From an uncultured Clostridia bacterium (GTDB lineage: Bacteria; Bacillota; Clostridia; Tissierellales; Peptoniphilaceae), in NCBI GenBank assembly GCA_947254025.1, contig CAMYBS010000001.1:1-64000 (forward strand): a stretch of DNA of 64,000 bases, in the 5' to 3' direction. Positions within the stretch are counted from its first letter, which is position 1. The number at the start of each line of letters is the position of its first letter. This document shows positions 29,655-39,239 of the stretch, piece after piece. The position numbers and the translations under genes were made by a program. The notes below the pieces were generated by a model that saw only the letters and a list, made by a program, of their open reading frames with translations, did not search any database and was not told the origin of the DNA.

Positions 29655-31603
29655 CACTGTATCCTATAAAACATCTTTTCAATCATGTTCTTCTTAAGTA
29701 TAATCATACTTGGTCTACCATGTGGACATGTAGTTGGATACTTACACTTCTTAAGGTCTTCAATAAGCTTATCTATCTCTATATTTGAAATTTTATCTCC
29801 CGCCTTAATTGCGTTTTTGCAAGCGTATTTCATAATTTTTTCTACTTTATAGTCATAAATATTAGTCTTTTCCGCGTCAAGTATTCCGATTATATCCTTA
29901 ATTAAGTCTAAACTATAGTTACCTCCAAATATTATAGGTATGCTCCTAACAACAACGTTGTGGTCAGGATATATATCTATAGTGAAGCCGAACTTATTTA
30001 GAAGAGCCATGTTTTCTTTTATAGTTTCTTCTTCATTAACGGTTAGCTTTACAGGACTTACACCTTCTATAAATTGTGAATTTACCTTAGAATTTTTAAA
30101 TTTTTCAGTAAATTCTTCATATAAAATCCTTTCGTGAGCTGCATGTTGATCTATCATGACAACGAAATCATTGTTGTAGTCATAAAGAAGTATGAAGGTA
30201 TTAAATAAAACGCCTTCTATCTTATACGCGTCAAGTATATTGATGTCATCCATAAGAATTCTATTAGTATCATTTTTAATATCATCTTCAAATATTAATA
30301 TCTCTTCATAATTTTGTTTAGATTCCTTAACATTATTATTTCTATATTGCAATAATTTTGTGTCATTTATGAATTCTTTATCGTCAAAATTTGGTATATC
30401 TGCATTATTTTCTCTAGTACCTATCACTTCATCATTACTAATCTCATCTTCATATTTAGTATAGCTAGAATTAGCATAAGATATATTACTCGAAGAGTTA
30501 TTATCTTCTTCATAAGTAATTATTACTGAATCATTAACTTTATCGTCATTTTTCTCAACTATATTAAGCTTAGTCTCCTCTTCCCTCTCATCTTTTTTAT
30601 CTGAAAAAGCAATTTTTAGCTCAACATCGTTATTTATAATGCGCTTTAGATTTGAATTAAGTAGGACTAGTAACTCCTCTATATCTTGAATTTTAACCTC
30701 AGTTTTAGCTGGATGTATATTAACATCAAGCATGCTTGGATCTATATCAATAAATAAGAAAAAAACTGGGAATCTATTTAAAGGTATGGTTGATTTATAA
30801 GCTTCATTTACAAGTTTATTGATTGCATCATTTTTAACAGTTCTATTGTTAATATAAAGTAGTTGATTCTTCTTATTGCTTCTATATAAAAGGTTATTTG
30901 AGATATATCCTCTGATTTTAAACTTATCACTCTCTATATTAACTTCCTTCATATTTATTGCCGTATCATAGCCATAAAGGCTGTTAATTCTTTCGTATAG
31001 ACATTGATTGCTAAAAAGGTCAAATATCACCTTATCGTTACTCATATACTTAAAGCCAATAGCTGGATTAGCTATAGCAAGCCTATAAAGAAGATCGTTT
31101 ATTAGGTTAGATTCATAAGTATCTTTCTTCAAGAATTTTTGTCTTGCTGGTATATTGTAGAATATATCTTCGACTATTATGGACGTACCTTTATTAGTGG
31201 ATATATTCTCGATCCTTTTACTGCCGTTAAAGAAGCTTATCTTGGATCCAATCTCTTCGTCTTCAGTTTTACTTATAAGTGTAACATTGCTTATAGCCTT
31301 AATACTTGCTAAAGCCTCACCTCTAAAGCCCATAGTGTGTATCTTATATAAATCATCAACATTCTCGATTTTGCTTGTAGAGTGCTTAATAAAGGCAAGA
31401 TTAATGTCATCTCTGTTTATCCCAGTACCATTGTCTGTTACTGAAATTTTTCTTTTGCCGCCATCATATATCTTTATAATAATATTTGTAGCACCTGCAT
31501 CTATTGAGTTTTCAACTAGTTCTTTGACTACTGAGACTGGTCTTTCTATAACCTCACCAGCCGCAATTTTTTCTACTGTTTCTTTTGATAGTACTTTTAT
31601 CAT
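29654..31603 (-). CDS. mutL: DNA mismatch repair protein MutL
   Basis: MutL couples mismatch recognition by MutS to strand nicking. The 649-aa protein has the GHKL ATPase N-terminus (VVKELVENSIDAGA, TDNGTGI, GFRGEAL) and a long Asn/Asp/Glu-rich linker (about 335-450). The C-terminal endonuclease domain carries DQHAAHERILYEE and CPHGRPS, so it should cut DNA itself, as expected where MutH is absent. It starts directly after the mutS stop, with AGGTGATTAG as site. Confidence 0.96.
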   Translation of the reverse strand: MIKVLSKETVEKIAAGEVIERPVSVVKELVENSIDAGATNIIIKIYDGGKRKISVTDNGTGINRDDINLAFIKHSTSKIENVDDLYKIHTMGFRGEALASIKAISNVTLISKTEDEEIGSKISFFNGSKRIENISTNKGTSIIVEDIFYNIPARQKFLKKDTYESNLINDLLYRLAIANPAIGFKYMSNDKVIFDLFSNQCLYERINSLYGYDTAINMKEVNIESDKFKIRGYISNNLLYRSNKKNQLLYINNRTVKNDAINKLVNEAYKSTIPLNRFPVFFLFIDIDPSMLDVNIHPAKTEVKIQDIEELLVLLNSNLKRIINNDVELKIAFSDKKDEREEETKLNIVEKNDDKVNDSVIITYEEDNNSSSNISYANSSYTKYEDEISNDEVIGTRENNADIPNFDDKEFINDTKLLQYRNNNVKESKQNYEEILIFEDDIKNDTNRILMDDINILDAYKIEGVLFNTFILLYDYNNDFVVMIDQHAAHERILYEEFTEKFKNSKVNSQFIEGVSPVKLTVNEEETIKENMALLNKFGFTIDIYPDHNVVVRSIPIIFGGNYSLDLIKDIIGILDAEKTNIYDYKVEKIMKYACKNAIKAGDKISNIEIDKLIEDLKKCKYPTTCPHGRPSMIILKKNMIEKMFYRIQ

Positions 31604-34156
31604 CTAATCACCTAATTTTTTCGCTTTTTCAATTATCTTATTTAGCTCGTTTAGAGCATCCATTGGAGTCATTGCATTTATGTTTATATCCTTGATTGAA
31701 TCAATGTAAGATCTATACTTGTATTCATCCAAGCTAATATTTGCTGTTTCTTTTTCTTTTTTTCTAACGCTAAGATCTTGGTATTCAAGCCTATCCATCA
31801 TTTCTTGTGCGCTTGATATAACGTCGTCATTTATGCCGCTAAGCTTTGCAACATATATACCATAACTTTTATCTTGCGCTTCGTTTTTTATCTTTCTTAA
31901 GAATATAAGATCTTCACCATCTTCAAGTATATCCATAGATATTTGCTCAACATTCTTAAAATTTTCGGTCAAATGTGGTATTTCATGGTAATGAGTACTA
32001 AAGATGGTCTTAGCTTTTATCTTTTTAGATATATACTCAAGTATAGCAAAGGCTATCGACAAACCATCATTTGTGCTCGTGCCTCTACCGACCTCGTCTA
32101 GAACAATGAAACTATCTTTTGTAGCAAACTTTAAAATCTCGTTTACCTCTTTCATCTCAACCATAAATGTTGAATTGCCTCGTGATATATCATCTGAAGC
32201 ACCTATTCTTGTAAATATTCTATCAACTATCGGAAGTTTAGCTTCACTTGCTGGGACAAAAGATCCTATTTGATTTAGGTATAAAGCAATTGCTATCTGC
32301 CTCATATATGTCGATTTACCGCTCATATTTGGCCCTGTAATTACTTTTATATACTTATTAGTATCAAAGTATGCATCGTTCTCTATAAAGGCTGTATCTT
32401 TAAGATTTTTCTCTATTACAGGATGTCTTGAATTTTTAAGAACAAGAACATCTTCACTTATACTAGCTCTTACATATTTATTTTTTCTAGCAATGTAGGC
32501 TAAATTCACAATAAAGTCAAGATAAGCAATCTTTTCACTTAATTTTTTAATTCTATATAAGCTATCAAGTAATTTCTTTTTTATTTCGCTAAATAGTTCC
32601 TTTTCTAAAGTTTCAAACTTATCTTTTGCTGTTAGTATCTCTGTTTCGAGTGTTTTTAGCTCTTCAGTAACAAACCTTTCACTATTAACGAGTGTAGCGC
32701 GCTTAATAAAATAGTCTGGCACAAGATTTAAATTCGATTTTGTAATTTCATAAAAATAACCAAGTATTTTATTGTATTTTATCTTAAGATTTTTAATCTT
32801 TGTATTCTTTCTGTCCTTATCTTCAAGAAGCAGAATTTCTTTTAGTGAATCATTTTGTAGGCTTCTATACTTATCGAGCTCTTGGTTGTAGTTAAGCTTT
32901 ATAATATATTCGCTATCTAATGACTCAATGGCGGTATCTATAAGCTTAATTATATCTTGTAAATCATAAAAAGCAAAATTCTTTTTAATATTTTCATCTT
33001 TAATTAAATTTACAGCATTTACAGAGTATATAATGTAGTCTTTAAGCCTTAATATATCCTGCTTACTGACAGTATTTTCATTAACTCTGTTCGATATTCT
33101 GTCTATATCTCTAATATTTTTAAGATAGTTTCTTATGCCTGTCATCTCTATTTCATTTTTATAAAAGTACTCGACTAAGTCTAATCTTTCGTTTATATCA
33201 GAACTGTTGATAAGAGGTTTAAGCATTGCATTCTTAAGATACCTTAAACCCATAGCTGTTCTTGTTTCATTTAAAATATCAAATAGAGTTTTAGAGTTAT
33301 TATTATAAGATGAATCTATCTCTAGATTTAATCTAGTTTGATCGTCAAGAAGCATTGTTTTTTTCTCGCTATCAATAGATTCAAACTTAAAGTGTTTTAA
33401 ATCATTCTTTTGTGTATATTCTAGATATTCAATAAGGTAGTAAATTGCAATTATCTTTCTATACTCATGTTTATTTAAGGATAATTCATGTCTATCTTTT
33501 AGAGACTTAATAATATCATCAAGATTTTTATCAATGTCATATGTTTTAACATAGTTTAATGATCTCTTATTTAGATAACTAAGAAGGTTTTCAAAATCAT
33601 TGTAATTCTTGTTAATGAAGACTTCTGCAACATTATACTTAAATATGCTATCTATAATATCATAAATATTTCCTTTTAATGAATAATCATGTGCGTCTAT
33701 ATCTCCAGTTAAGTAATCACACTTAACAATTGACACACCTAAATCATCAATATAAAGATAAATTATATATTTATTAATCTCTTCACCATTTGAAGAGGTG
33801 CCAGGAGTAACTATTTTAACAATGTCTCTTTTTACAAGCCCTTGAGCAAGCCTTGGGTCTTCAACTTGGTCAACTATAACAACTTTTTTGTTCATTTGAC
33901 CAAGTTTATTGATATAAAAGTCAACAGCCTTAGCTGGAACACCACACATTGGCGCCCTCTCATCAAGCCCACAGTCGCGGCCAGTTAATACTAGGTCAAG
34001 CATATTGCTTGCCTCTATTGCATCATCAAAAAACATTTCAAAGAAGTCACCAATCCTATACATAACTATAGCATCCTGATTCTTTTCTTTAAGTTCTACA
34101 TACTCCCTCATCATAGGAGATAATTTGTCTTTATCTATCTTCAACTTTCTCACCAT
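31604..34156 (-). CDS. mutS: DNA mismatch repair protein MutS
   Basis: MutS recognises mismatches. The 850-aa protein has the mismatch-binding domain with the Phe-x-Glu wedge in RIGDFFEMFFDDA, connector, lever and clamp domains, and an ATPase with Walker A GPNMSGKST and Walker B FIVLDEVGRGTS. The ATG at 34156 overlaps miaB by 26 bases and has no clear site; a TTG at 34144 (protein starting MKIDKDKLSP, 846 aa) follows GGTGAG and may be the true start. The lineup miaB-mutS-mutL-miaA is typical of clostridia. Confidence 0.96.
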   Translation of the reverse strand: MVRKLKIDKDKLSPMMREYVELKEKNQDAIVMYRIGDFFEMFFDDAIEASNMLDLVLTGRDCGLDERAPMCGVPAKAVDFYINKLGQMNKKVVIVDQVEDPRLAQGLVKRDIVKIVTPGTSSNGEEINKYIIYLYIDDLGVSIVKCDYLTGDIDAHDYSLKGNIYDIIDSIFKYNVAEVFINKNYNDFENLLSYLNKRSLNYVKTYDIDKNLDDIIKSLKDRHELSLNKHEYRKIIAIYYLIEYLEYTQKNDLKHFKFESIDSEKKTMLLDDQTRLNLEIDSSYNNNSKTLFDILNETRTAMGLRYLKNAMLKPLINSSDINERLDLVEYFYKNEIEMTGIRNYLKNIRDIDRISNRVNENTVSKQDILRLKDYIIYSVNAVNLIKDENIKKNFAFYDLQDIIKLIDTAIESLDSEYIIKLNYNQELDKYRSLQNDSLKEILLLEDKDRKNTKIKNLKIKYNKILGYFYEITKSNLNLVPDYFIKRATLVNSERFVTEELKTLETEILTAKDKFETLEKELFSEIKKKLLDSLYRIKKLSEKIAYLDFIVNLAYIARKNKYVRASISEDVLVLKNSRHPVIEKNLKDTAFIENDAYFDTNKYIKVITGPNMSGKSTYMRQIAIALYLNQIGSFVPASEAKLPIVDRIFTRIGASDDISRGNSTFMVEMKEVNEILKFATKDSFIVLDEVGRGTSTNDGLSIAFAILEYISKKIKAKTIFSTHYHEIPHLTENFKNVEQISMDILEDGEDLIFLRKIKNEAQDKSYGIYVAKLSGINDDVISSAQEMMDRLEYQDLSVRKKEKETANISLDEYKYRSYIDSIKDININAMTPMDALNELNKIIEKAKKLGD

Positions 34157-35510
34157 TCAAAGAAAATGATTTAACATCATTTATTTTTACTTTAATAATA
34201 TTTCCAATATCATCATCACTAGCTTTAAAATTAACTAGTTTAAATTCTTCAGATCTTCCAGAATAGAAATTATCATCTTTTGACGATGTACCTTCCACAA
34301 GCACATTAAGCGTTTTACCTAAATACTTTTTATTCTTTTCTAAACTAATATCATTTTGAACCTCAATAAGTTTTTGTAGTCTAGCATTTTTTATATCATC
34401 TGGAATTTGATCATTCATCTTAGCAGCTATAGTACCAGGTCTTGTCGAGTATATAAAAGTAAAAGCTTGATCATAGCCAACCTTTTCAATAAGGTCTATT
34501 GTGTCATTAAAATCATCATCACTCTCTCCAGGAAAACCTACTATGATATCGGTAGATAAAGCTATGTCTCTTTTAAGAGACTTAATAAGCTTTATATTCT
34601 CTAAATAATCTTCTCTAGTATATTTTCTATTCATAAGCTTAAGTATTCTATTAGATCCAGATTGTACAGGTATGTGTAAAAATGGCATAAGTTTTTCTAC
34701 CTCATCAAAAGCATATATAAGTTCTTTTGATATATCCTTAGGATGAGAAGTCATAAATCTAATTCTTTCTAGTCCATCTATCTTAGCAATTTTGTATATA
34801 AGCTCAGTAAATGATACTTTTGGGTTAAGCGTTTTACCATAAGAGTTAACATTTTGACCAAGAAGAGTGACTTCCTTAACGCCACTATCAACAAGATATT
34901 TAATCTCAGATAAAATATCATTAACTTCTCTAGATATCTCTCGGCCTCTTGTGTATGGTACAATGCAATATGTACAAAAGTTATCGCAGCCATACATGAT
35001 ATTTACATAAGATTTGAACATAAACTTTCTGTTTTGTCCTATTTTTTCTCTTGTTCTTAAGTTGATTTGATCAATATTTACAACTTGTTTCTTACTGTTT
35101 AAGTGCTCTTCTAATAAATCTTCTAAAATAGCTATAGAATTAGTTCCAAATATAATGTCTACATGTTTAAATTTTTCTTCTAGAAATTGCCTAGATGAGT
35201 CAATTTCCATAACACAGCCACAAACCATTATAATCTTTTCTAAGTTTTTTGCTTCCATTAAGTGCTTTAAATCACCAAGATTGCCTAATAATTTATTCTC
35301 TGCATTTTGTCTTACTGCACAAGTGTTAAATATAACAACGTCAGCACTTTCCATATCATCCACTTCAAGAAAACCTAGTTTTGATAGTATCCAACTTATA
35401 GACTCACTGTCACGCTCGTTCATTTGGCATCCATAGGTTCTTATCATAAAACTTGGCAACCTATTGTATTTGTTTTGATAATCAATAATATATTTTTCGA
35501 TACTTTTCAA
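34131..35510 (-). CDS. miaB: tRNA-2-methylthio-N6-dimethylallyladenosine synthase
   Basis: This radical-SAM enzyme inserts the methylthio group into i6A37 of tRNA. The 459-aa protein has an N-terminal UPF0004 domain with three cluster-binding cysteines (TYGCQMN, FNTCAVR, CGCVME), the radical-SAM motif CDNFCTYC and a C-terminal TRAM domain (about 390-455). The start is TTG at 35510 with TAGGAG about 10 bases upstream. A preceding hairpin separates it from the ispH-rpsA fusion gene. Confidence 0.95.
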   Translation of the reverse strand: MKSIEKYIIDYQNKYNRLPSFMIRTYGCQMNERDSESISWILSKLGFLEVDDMESADVVIFNTCAVRQNAENKLLGNLGDLKHLMEAKNLEKIIMVCGCVMEIDSSRQFLEEKFKHVDIIFGTNSIAILEDLLEEHLNSKKQVVNIDQINLRTREKIGQNRKFMFKSYVNIMYGCDNFCTYCIVPYTRGREISREVNDILSEIKYLVDSGVKEVTLLGQNVNSYGKTLNPKVSFTELIYKIAKIDGLERIRFMTSHPKDISKELIYAFDEVEKLMPFLHIPVQSGSNRILKLMNRKYTREDYLENIKLIKSLKRDIALSTDIIVGFPGESDDDFNDTIDLIEKVGYDQAFTFIYSTRPGTIAAKMNDQIPDDIKNARLQKLIEVQNDISLEKNKKYLGKTLNVLVEGTSSKDDNFYSGRSEEFKLVNFKASDDDIGNIIKVKINDVKSFSLNGEKVEDR

Positions 35511-35532
35511 TATTTGTCTAACTCCTAACTAA

Positions 35533-35560
35533 TTAAAGGCACGCCTAGGCGTGCCTTTAA
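35533..35560 (-). terminator. Terminator or attenuator between ispH-rpsA and miaB
   Basis: A perfect 28-bp palindrome (35533-35560, centre TA at 35546-35547) lies just after the ispH-rpsA stop. On the minus strand it is followed only by TTTAATTAG-like sequence, so the T tract is short. No promoter was seen between it and miaB, so some read-through is likely. Confidence 0.7.
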
Positions 35561-35570
35561 AAATCAATTA

Positions 35571-37685
35571 TTATTGTTCTTCAGATTCAGAATTTTCTAT
35601 TGCATTTTTAAATAACGCACCCATATCTTCAGATAAATCTTCATCTTGTACAGGTAATTCTTTTGTCTTAGCTTCCTTTTCTTCTACTACTTCAGCTTTT
35701 TCTTCTTCATGAACTTCTTCAGCTACTGGAGCTGCTTCTTCGTTTTCGTGTTCTTCTTCTTGAACTGGTTCTTCAAGTCTTCTCTTAGATACGCTAACTT
35801 TCTTATCTTCATGAATTTCTGTAATCATTACTTCAAAGCGGTCGCCAACTTTTAATACATCTTTTGGATCATTAACTCTCTTATGAGAAATTTGTGATAC
35901 GTGTAATAAAGCGTCAACGCCTTCCATGATTCTTACAAAAGCACCATATGATTCAATATTAACAACTTCTACTTCAACAACATCGCCTACATGATATTTT
36001 TCAGTAAATACTGACCATGGTTCAGGAACAGTTTGTTTTAAGCCTAGTGAAATTCTGTTCTTTTCTCTGTCAACAGATAAAACTTTAACTTCAATTTCTT
36101 CGCCTTGTTTTAAAACTTCCTTAGGGTTTCTGATTCTACCCCATGTAAGGTCTGTTATATGAACTAAGCCGTCTACTCCACCTAGGTCGATGAAAGCGCC
36201 ATAATCAACGATTCTAGCTACAGTACCTTTGATTATTTCTCCTTCTTTAATCTTTTCCCAAGCTTCTTCTCTCTTCTTATCTAGTTCTTGCTTTTCAACA
36301 GCTTTTCTTGAGAATACTAATCTTCTCTTATTTATATCAACGTCAATAATAACAACGTTCAATTCTTGTCCAACATATTCTTCAAGATTTTCTTTATATC
36401 TAACTGATACTAGTGAAGCAGGTATAAATCCTTGAATTCCTTCGTAGCTAACGATTAAACCGCCTTTTGTAAGTGATTTAACTTTCACTTTAACTACTTC
36501 GTTTCTTTCTTTAACTTCTTCAATTTTGTCCCAAACTTCCATCTCTTTCAACTTCTTAGTTGATAGAACAACATTGCCTTCACCGTCATCAATCTTTACA
36601 ACATAAACTTTGATTTTATCGCCTTGTTTGTAAAGATCTTTTGGATTAACATCTTCTTCAGCTAGGTCTTCTTTTTTAATAATACCATCGCTTCTAAAAT
36701 TGATGTTTACACTAACATCGTTGTCAGTTACATAAAGAACTTCGCCTTCAATGATTTCTCCTCTTGAAATTCTCTTGAAAGAATCATCAATTGCTTTAAT
36801 CATTTCATCTTTTTTTGTTTCTTTAGCATCCTCCTTTTTCATTGTTTCATCGTGGTTTAAATTTTCCATTACTTTAATAGCCTCCTTAATTATATCATCA
36901 GGCACAGAAGCACCTGCTGTAATACCAATTTTATAATCTGGTTTTATTAAACTCATGTCCAGCTCATGAATATTTTCAAGTAAGTATGTTTTAGGATTAA
37001 TCTCTTTTGATATCTCATATAGCTTTTTAGTATTAGAGCTAAAATTCGATCCAAAAACTAAAACTAAATCAACTACTTTTGCAAGCTCTCTAATAGCACT
37101 TTGTCTATTCTCAGTAGCGTTACATATTGTGTTAAATACAAGTACATCATCATTATGCTTTTCAATATAACTTGCAATCTCATAAAACTTATTGTGTATA
37201 AATGTCGATTGAGCAAAGATAGCAAGATGATTTAAGCCTGTAATATTTTTAGCATCATCTAATGTTTTAAGTATTTTAACATTAGATTTTGAACGAGATG
37301 CTATAGCTTTTACCTCTGGATGTTCCTTGTCACCCACTATAATTACATTATAACCTATATTTGAATATTTTTCCACTAATTCGTGAATTTTTTTCACTTT
37401 TATACAAGTTGTATCGCAAATATTTTTGCTATTTTCTTCTAAAAACTTAGTGTTTTCAAGAGTTTCACCATGTGCTCTTATAATAACATTGTTTGAAAAA
37501 ATATTTTTATAATTATCAACTTTTTTTAGACCTCGCTTAGAAAAATCATTTATTACAGTTTGATTGTGTATTAAATCTCCAACTATCTCTGCCTCTTTAT
37601 TTAGTTGTAAAAAATCATTTGCTTTCTTAACAGCTAATCTGACCCCTGAACAAAAACCATAATATTTTGCTAAATATATTTCCAT
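35571..37685 (-). CDS. ispH: IspH-ribosomal protein S1 fusion (HMBPP reductase + S1)
   Basis: The 704-aa protein joins two enzymes' domains. Residues 1-280 are IspH, the [4Fe-4S] reductase making IPP and DMAPP in the MEP pathway, with Cys12 (GFCSGV), Cys94 (CDTTC) and Cys188 (CNATENR), plus His40, His72 and His122. Residues from about 300 to 635 are four S1 RNA-binding domains, for example GTVARIVDYGAFIDLGG and VEVVNIESYGAFVRI. A glutamate-rich tail ends the protein. This fusion is known in clostridia, so it is not an assembly error. Its ATG overlaps the plsC stop (TAATG). Confidence 0.95.
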   Translation of the reverse strand: MEIYLAKYYGFCSGVRLAVKKANDFLQLNKEAEIVGDLIHNQTVINDFSKRGLKKVDNYKNIFSNNVIIRAHGETLENTKFLEENSKNICDTTCIKVKKIHELVEKYSNIGYNVIIVGDKEHPEVKAIASRSKSNVKILKTLDDAKNITGLNHLAIFAQSTFIHNKFYEIASYIEKHNDDVLVFNTICNATENRQSAIRELAKVVDLVLVFGSNFSSNTKKLYEISKEINPKTYLLENIHELDMSLIKPDYKIGITAGASVPDDIIKEAIKVMENLNHDETMKKEDAKETKKDEMIKAIDDSFKRISRGEIIEGEVLYVTDNDVSVNINFRSDGIIKKEDLAEEDVNPKDLYKQGDKIKVYVVKIDDGEGNVVLSTKKLKEMEVWDKIEEVKERNEVVKVKVKSLTKGGLIVSYEGIQGFIPASLVSVRYKENLEEYVGQELNVVIIDVDINKRRLVFSRKAVEKQELDKKREEAWEKIKEGEIIKGTVARIVDYGAFIDLGGVDGLVHITDLTWGRIRNPKEVLKQGEEIEVKVLSVDREKNRISLGLKQTVPEPWSVFTEKYHVGDVVEVEVVNIESYGAFVRIMEGVDALLHVSQISHKRVNDPKDVLKVGDRFEVMITEIHEDKKVSVSKRRLEEPVQEEEHENEEAAPVAEEVHEEEKAEVVEEKEAKTKELPVQDEDLSEDMGALFKNAIENSESEEQ

Positions 37686-38233
37686 TATAAAGATAATATC
37701 CTTTTCATTAAGTTTTCTGAGAAGTCTCCTTCTAGTTTTTCAAACTCTTCTACATTTATTATTTCACCAAAAGTTATTTTTACCTTAGTAAAAAGTTTGT
37801 AGTTTGTTTCAATATGGCATGGTACTATATCAGTTCCAGTTCTTTTAGCAATTAAGTGTATTCCTTCCTTTGCTTTAGCAGTTCCATCTACATTTCTCGT
37901 ACCTTCTGGAAAAAATATCAAATTATTACCACTTTTTAGAGTTCTCATAACATCTTTAATTGCTCTAATATCAGCTTTTTCTCTATCAACTTTTATTGCA
38001 TTAGAATTTACAAGCACAAATTTTATGAACGGGTTATCGTATAATTCTTTTTTGGCAAAAAAAGCAACATTATGCCCTAGGTTCATGGCTAAAAATACTG
38101 GATCCCAGTTTGATCTATGGTTACCTGCTAATATAAAATTGCTTTCTTGTTTCAAATTTTCTTTACCTATAATTTCAAATCTAAATAAGATTTTACATAT
38201 TATAATCCCGATGAATCTAATTATTCTATACAT
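37685..38233 (-). CDS. plsC: 1-acyl-sn-glycerol-3-phosphate acyltransferase
   Basis: PlsC makes phosphatidic acid at the membrane. The 182-aa protein has the catalytic NHRSNWD motif (His39, Asp44), the glycerophosphate-binding FPEGTRN and an N-terminal hydrophobic stretch. It is short but normal for the Firmicute form. It overlaps both neighbours by one base; cmk-plsC-ispH/rpsA is a well-known clostridial order. Confidence 0.92.
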   Translation of the reverse strand: MYRIIRFIGIIICKILFRFEIIGKENLKQESNFILAGNHRSNWDPVFLAMNLGHNVAFFAKKELYDNPFIKFVLVNSNAIKVDREKADIRAIKDVMRTLKSGNNLIFFPEGTRNVDGTAKAKEGIHLIAKRTGTDIVPCHIETNYKLFTKVKITFGEIINVEEFEKLEGDFSENLMKRILSL

Positions 38234-39231
38234 TATTTATCACCATTTATATATGAAAGCATAAGCTCAACAGTCTCGTCAATATTCTTATCATCTGTAT
38301 TAATTTCTATTGCATCAATTGCCTTTGCAAGCGGATCAATTTCTCTATGCGAGTCATAGTCATCCCTGCGGATAAGATCATTTTTTATTTCATCAAAATT
38401 TACTTCTAGTCCTTTTTCTATATACTCTTTATATCTTCTTTTAGCTCTCACGTCAGCAGAAGCTGTCAAGAAAAATTTATAATTAGCATTCTTAAGCACA
38501 ACTGTACCTATATCGCGACCGTCCATGATTACAGATGATTTTGAAGCAATTTCTCTTTGTAGATCTACAAGTCGTTTTCTTACATCTCTATACTGGCAAA
38601 CATAAGAAACGTTTTTGTCTATTAGTTCATTTCTTATTTTATCATCAACACAAAGTCCATCAAGAAATATATGGTTTTCAAAATAATCTATCTTAGTTTC
38701 TTCTGCAAGAGCAACAACATCTTCCTCTGATTTAGGGTCTAGATTATTATTTAAGACCTTTAATGTTAAGGCTCTGTACATTGAGCCAGTATCCACATAG
38801 TTTATATTAAGTTTCTTAGCCAACAACTTTGCTATAGTACTCTTGCCGGCACTAGTAGGTCCATCTATTGCTATCTTTAAATTCTTGTCCATATATTTAT
38901 CCTTTCTTAAGGTTTTTGTTTTGCCTAAATATATATCAGTTTTATTTATATCATCATCATAAAATACAGAGGTCCTTATAACACCTTGCATTTGGTTTTC
39001 TACATACATCTCATTTAAACATATTAGTGCTGCACTATTTAGGCCAATGTATCTTGCAGCTAGAGCTGGGTATGCCTTGTCTATATCTTGCGTTGCTGTA
39101 AATAGTATGCATTTAATTTTATTTAAATCTAAATTATTTTCCCTCATAATTTCTTTTAATAAAATTATACTTTGATTAATTATTGAACTTGCTGTATTTT
39201 GAGCACTAACCGCACCCCTAATTACTACCAT
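38233..39231 (-). CDS. cmk: AroH-type chorismate mutase fused to cytidylate kinase
   Basis: The 332-aa protein has two parts. Residues 1-110 match monofunctional AroH chorismate mutase, with counterparts of all main active-site residues of the B. subtilis enzyme: Arg5, Arg60, Cys71, Glu74, Arg86, Tyr101 and Arg109. Residues 117-332 are CMP kinase, with P-loop GPTSAGKST, DGRDIGTVV and RRDDYDS. The kinase phosphorylates CMP and dCMP; the mutase turns chorismate into prephenate. The ORF has no break and a single AGGTGAT site, and a linker of only a few residues joins the parts. No other aromatic amino acid gene is in the window. Confidence 0.88.
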   Translation of the reverse strand: MVVIRGAVSAQNTASSIINQSIILLKEIMRENNLDLNKIKCILFTATQDIDKAYPALAARYIGLNSAALICLNEMYVENQMQGVIRTSVFYDDDINKTDIYLGKTKTLRKDKYMDKNLKIAIDGPTSAGKSTIAKLLAKKLNINYVDTGSMYRALTLKVLNNNLDPKSEEDVVALAEETKIDYFENHIFLDGLCVDDKIRNELIDKNVSYVCQYRDVRKRLVDLQREIASKSSVIMDGRDIGTVVLKNANYKFFLTASADVRAKRRYKEYIEKGLEVNFDEIKNDLIRRDDYDSHREIDPLAKAIDAIEINTDDKNIDETVELMLSYINGDK

Positions 39232-39239
39232 ACAATCAC

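Noticed and set aside
35571..37685. Frameshift or misassembly joining ispH and rpsA
   Set aside because: The reading frame is continuous with complete domains on both sides, and this fusion is established in clostridia.
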